Source of the DNA: a virus
Direction: 5' to 3' (one strand)
Virus record (IMG/VR): IMGVR_UViG_3300046001_011637
Coordinates: 1-22,912 of that record
Length of the DNA: 22,912 nt
Position 1 is the stretch's first letter; every line of letters begins with the position of its first letter. The translations under genes and the position numbers were made by a program. Shown here one piece after another: positions 20,721-22,912 of this stretch. The notes beneath the pieces were generated by a model, which searched no databases, was not told the DNA's origin, and worked only from the letters and a program-made list of their open reading frames with translations.

Positions 20721-21161
20721 ATGCCGAACGCCAAACCGCCGAGAAACCTGACGCCCGCACTCTGCCAGCGTGTGCAGGTCGAGATGTTGAAGGCCTGTCA
20801 GGATGTGGCGGCGCGCCATGGCCTGGTGGCGGAAGTTAGGGACATCGCCGGGGTTGATCTGCGGTGGGGCTTCGATCTGGCGTTCCGCGTGTCGATTCCG
20901 CTTCCCGACGGCACTGCGCTTGACCCGGAAAGGCTGCGTTTCGAAGCGCTGGCGGCGGCCTTCGGACTGTCTGCCGCCGATTACGGCCGTCAGTTCAGCA
21001 CTGGCCGCGAGACCTTCAGGATTGTAGGCATCGACCCGCGCAGGCCGAAGTATCCGGTCTCTGCAGAACGCATCCCGGACGGGCAGGGGTTCAAGTTCAC
21101 GGTGGACCAGGTGGCGCAGCTGCTGCAGAAGGGGATGAAGGACGTGACGCCGAGGGGGTAG
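20721..21161 (+). CDS. Conserved hypothetical protein, 146 aa
   Basis: Begins MPNAKPPRNLTPALCQRVQV, then EMLKACQDVAARHGLVAEVR, VDLRWGFDLAFRVSIPLPDG, FEALAAAFGLSAADYGRQFS, TGRETFRIVGIDPRRPKYPV and SAERIPDGQGFKFTVDQVAQ. It is a soluble alpha/beta protein without known catalytic motifs. I recall near-identical layouts as hypothetical proteins in Rhodobacterales phages and plasmids, with unknown function. I chose the internal ATG at 20721 because the residues encoded upstream lack similar character; a GTG at 20598 would give 187 aa. It is divergent from the truncated integrase and convergent with the next gene. Confidence 0.68.
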   Translation: MPNAKPPRNLTPALCQRVQVEMLKACQDVAARHGLVAEVRDIAGVDLRWGFDLAFRVSIPLPDGTALDPERLRFEALAAAFGLSAADYGRQFSTGRETFRIVGIDPRRPKYPVSAERIPDGQGFKFTVDQVAQLLQKGMKDVTPRG

Positions 21162-21196
21162 GGCGGGGCTTTTCGCCCATAACTCGTCGGAGATAC

Positions 21197-22912
21197 TTAC
21201 CTTGCCTCCGCACGATAGAAAGCCTCGACCGCAGCGGCGGTGGACGGCCCCCAACTGCCATCGATGGCCTTCATGTAATATCCTTTCGCCGCAAGAGCCT
21301 TTTGCAGGGCCGCGATGGTCGCCGGAGTCCAGTCACCGTAGTAGGTGTTCACGATCGTGCTTGCGGTGGCATCGTTTTGCCCGCGAAAGTCCTTGTGGCG
21401 CAGGAACTTCAGAATGAAATTCGCGGCGTTGTAGTCATCTCTTGTAACGCCGTTGCCGGATGAAAAGTTCTTGGCAACCCAGTAGTTCGCAAAGGCATCT
21501 CCGTTGACGGCCGCAGCGGACATCCACTTGGCCGATAGCTCCGGATCCTTCTGCACCCCTTGCCCATCCGCATACATCCACGCAAGACTGTACTGGGCGT
21601 CAGGGTTGTCAGCCGCCGCCGCCATCTTCATCCATTTGGCGGCTTCCAGATAATCCACCGGCACACCGCTGGCATTCAGATAGGCCAGACCAAGCCGAAA
21701 CTGTGCATCGGGGTTGCCATTTTCGGCCGATTTCCGGTAGAGCGCGGCCGCCCCCTTCTCGTCGACCTCCAGCCCTCTGCCAAACTCCAGGTTGACAGCA
21801 AGGTTAAACTGAGCCCAACGATCACCGGCTTGGGCCAACTTCTGCAGATAGAGATTTGCCTTGCTGTCGTCGGCAGCAAATACACCGCCAAACATGTAGA
21901 TCCTGGCCAGCTCGGCATCTGCCTCCTTCAGACCGGCCTCGGAGGACTTGACCAGCCACTGTCTGGCAAGATCTTCGTCCTGTGGAATGCCGTCGCCATC
22001 GCGATATACAAAGTAGAGATTGAGTTGCGCACGCGCATCACCCTGTTCGGCAGCCTTGGTCAGCCAGAAGACTGCTTTCTCGACATCCTTCGGAACACGC
22101 GCATTCAACCCGGTCAGATTGAGAATTCCCATATTCCACTGGGCCTTCACATCGCCATCTGCCGCCGCAGCCGTAATGGCCGCGACCAGATCTGGACTTA
22201 ACTCCTCCCAGGTCAGCTGTGCCGATCCTGCGGCCCTATCTGCCCGATCAGCGTCATTCAAACCGGAAACCATGGACCCGGTCGAGGCGAACTCCACGTC
22301 AATCCCGAGAGCCGTCGACCACTCGGCATCAAGCTCGTTGAAGTCGTCGGGTTGGGCTGAGGTCAGGAAGATGACGGCGTCTTCCTTTAGACCAAGTTTG
22401 CTCAGGTAGGCGCCGACGAGGGCATTCGCAACACCTGACTCCCGGGCGTTGCCGTCTTCAAGAACATAGGCGGCATGGAAACTGACATTACCATCGACGC
22501 CGACGATGCGCTTCGTCCCACCAAGCCAAGCAAGGGCGCAGGCCGAATAGCAAGACTGGCCGTCCGGGACGGCAGTGCCATATCCGCGCATCCTGACCAG
22601 AGACCCGATGTCGAGGCCAGTTTGCAAATCTCCGCCATCGCTCTGGAATAGGATGATCGCATTGGCGGCCCCATCTGTTGCCGTAAGGAACTTCTCGGCA
22701 TCACCCTTCGTCAAATCCCCCGAGATCTTGAAAAAAGCCCTGCCCTGCGTGTCGGCACCCATAGGCGTGACGTCGGCAGCAGGGACAGCAGTTGCTGACA
22801 TTAGAAGTGCCGTCGTTAAGAACTTGCCAAACAAAGGGAATTCCCAAGAACTGAGGTGCCGATATCGACATGATATGTGAGGACACATCGGTGTCAACTC
22901 GGCGCCAAGCAT
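21197..22912 (-). CDS. Secreted ClpP-like protease/Sel1-repeat/peptidoglycan-binding protein (5' end at window edge)
   Basis: The frame is open to the window edge. The signal peptide lies at KFLTTALLMSATAVPA (about 30-45), so the true start is probably the ATG near 22888 or a TTG near 22832. Residues ~55-190 form a ClpP/crotonase-fold domain like periplasmic COG3904 proteins: AIILFQSDGGDLQTGLDIGS, GQSCYSACALAWLGG with candidate nucleophile Ser123, and VSFHAAY with His146. About seven Sel1 repeats (about 250-500) follow, for example AQWNMGILNLTGLNARVPKD, AQFRLGLAYLNASGVPVDYL and AQYSLAWMYADGQGVQKDPE. The C-terminus is a PG_binding_1 domain (ALQKALAAKGYYMKAIDGSW, GPSTAAAVEAFYRAEAR). It is probably a periplasmic, wall-bound envelope protein; protease activity is inferred, not shown. 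Confidence 0.85.
   Translation of the reverse strand: MLGAELTPMCPHISCRYRHLSSWEFPLFGKFLTTALLMSATAVPAADVTPMGADTQGRAFFKISGDLTKGDAEKFLTATDGAANAIILFQSDGGDLQTGLDIGSLVRMRGYGTAVPDGQSCYSACALAWLGGTKRIVGVDGNVSFHAAYVLEDGNARESGVANALVGAYLSKLGLKEDAVIFLTSAQPDDFNELDAEWSTALGIDVEFASTGSMVSGLNDADRADRAAGSAQLTWEELSPDLVAAITAAAADGDVKAQWNMGILNLTGLNARVPKDVEKAVFWLTKAAEQGDARAQLNLYFVYRDGDGIPQDEDLARQWLVKSSEAGLKEADAELARIYMFGGVFAADDSKANLYLQKLAQAGDRWAQFNLAVNLEFGRGLEVDEKGAAALYRKSAENGNPDAQFRLGLAYLNASGVPVDYLEAAKWMKMAAAADNPDAQYSLAWMYADGQGVQKDPELSAKWMSAAAVNGDAFANYWVAKNFSSGNGVTRDDYNAANFILKFLRHKDFRGQNDATASTIVNTYYGDWTPATIAALQKALAAKGYYMKAIDGSWGPSTAAAVEAFYRAEAR

Noticed and set aside
1-22912. CRISPR arrays, complete tRNA/rRNA genes and insertion sequences
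   Set aside because: I looked for regularly spaced repeats, full cloverleaf sequences and transposase motifs with terminal inverted repeats and found none that hold up.

Overview
The window looks like chromosome of a high-GC alphaproteobacterium, most likely Rhodobacterales (Rhodobacter/Paracoccus-like). I infer this from GC-rich codon use, from the kinds of prophage genes present (VRR-NUC, DUF6441, DUF2163, major capsid E type) and from a fragment resembling alphaproteobacterial initiator tRNA. It is an accessory region made of two prophage-derived blocks with toxin-antitoxin and conversion cargo between and inside them.

Block A (1-8.9 kb). A leftward operon of short, translationally coupled phage genes runs from 3737 down to 1: a small HTH regulator, an 87-aa protein, a VRR-NUC nuclease, a lambda-O-like HTH replication protein, a C5 cytosine methyltransferase and a 217-aa conserved phage protein. 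It continues off the left edge. Divergent from it is a complete tyrosine integrase (4305-5573). The 570-bp gap between them carries three copies of a ~60-67-bp nested inverted repeat. Beyond the integrase lie a conserved hypothetical and a complete DarT/DarG toxin-antitoxin pair. An initiator-tRNA-like remnant near 8844-8925 may be the right attachment site, which would make DarTG phage cargo.

Middle (9.1-12.45 kb). A hipB-hipA-X operon is controlled by three 18-bp palindromes spaced exactly 50 bp apart. X is a 412-aa helical-repeat protein. It is followed by a truncated exonuclease I (sbcB) 5' fragment that ends at a recombination junction.

Block B (12.44-20.4 kb). This is a decayed leftward prophage morphogenesis module. 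It holds a second integrase cut off before its catalytic residues, a decoration-like fragment, a major capsid gene with a damaged N-terminus and an in-frame TAG, head-tail and DUF6441 genes, a tail terminator, a tail tube, a tail chaperone, and a DUF2163 fragment with a frameshift. Non-phage genes sit in two gaps between consecutive structural genes: a VasI/peptidoglycan-binding secreted protein, a small secreted protein, a frameshifted nuclease and a small membrane protein.

Right end (20.4-22.9 kb). A small conserved hypothetical is followed by a secreted protein that combines a ClpP-like protease domain, Sel1 repeats and a peptidoglycan-binding domain. This last gene reaches the window edge.

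The most notable signals are: (i) a methyltransferase gene whose 3' half seems to encode a second conserved protein in the +1 frame; (ii) repeats inside the O-like gene that read in all three frames, so they act at the DNA level and may be a replication origin; (iii) the triple nested inverted repeats beside the integrase; (iv) the 50-bp-phased operators of the hip operon. All family assignments were made by eye, without database searches.
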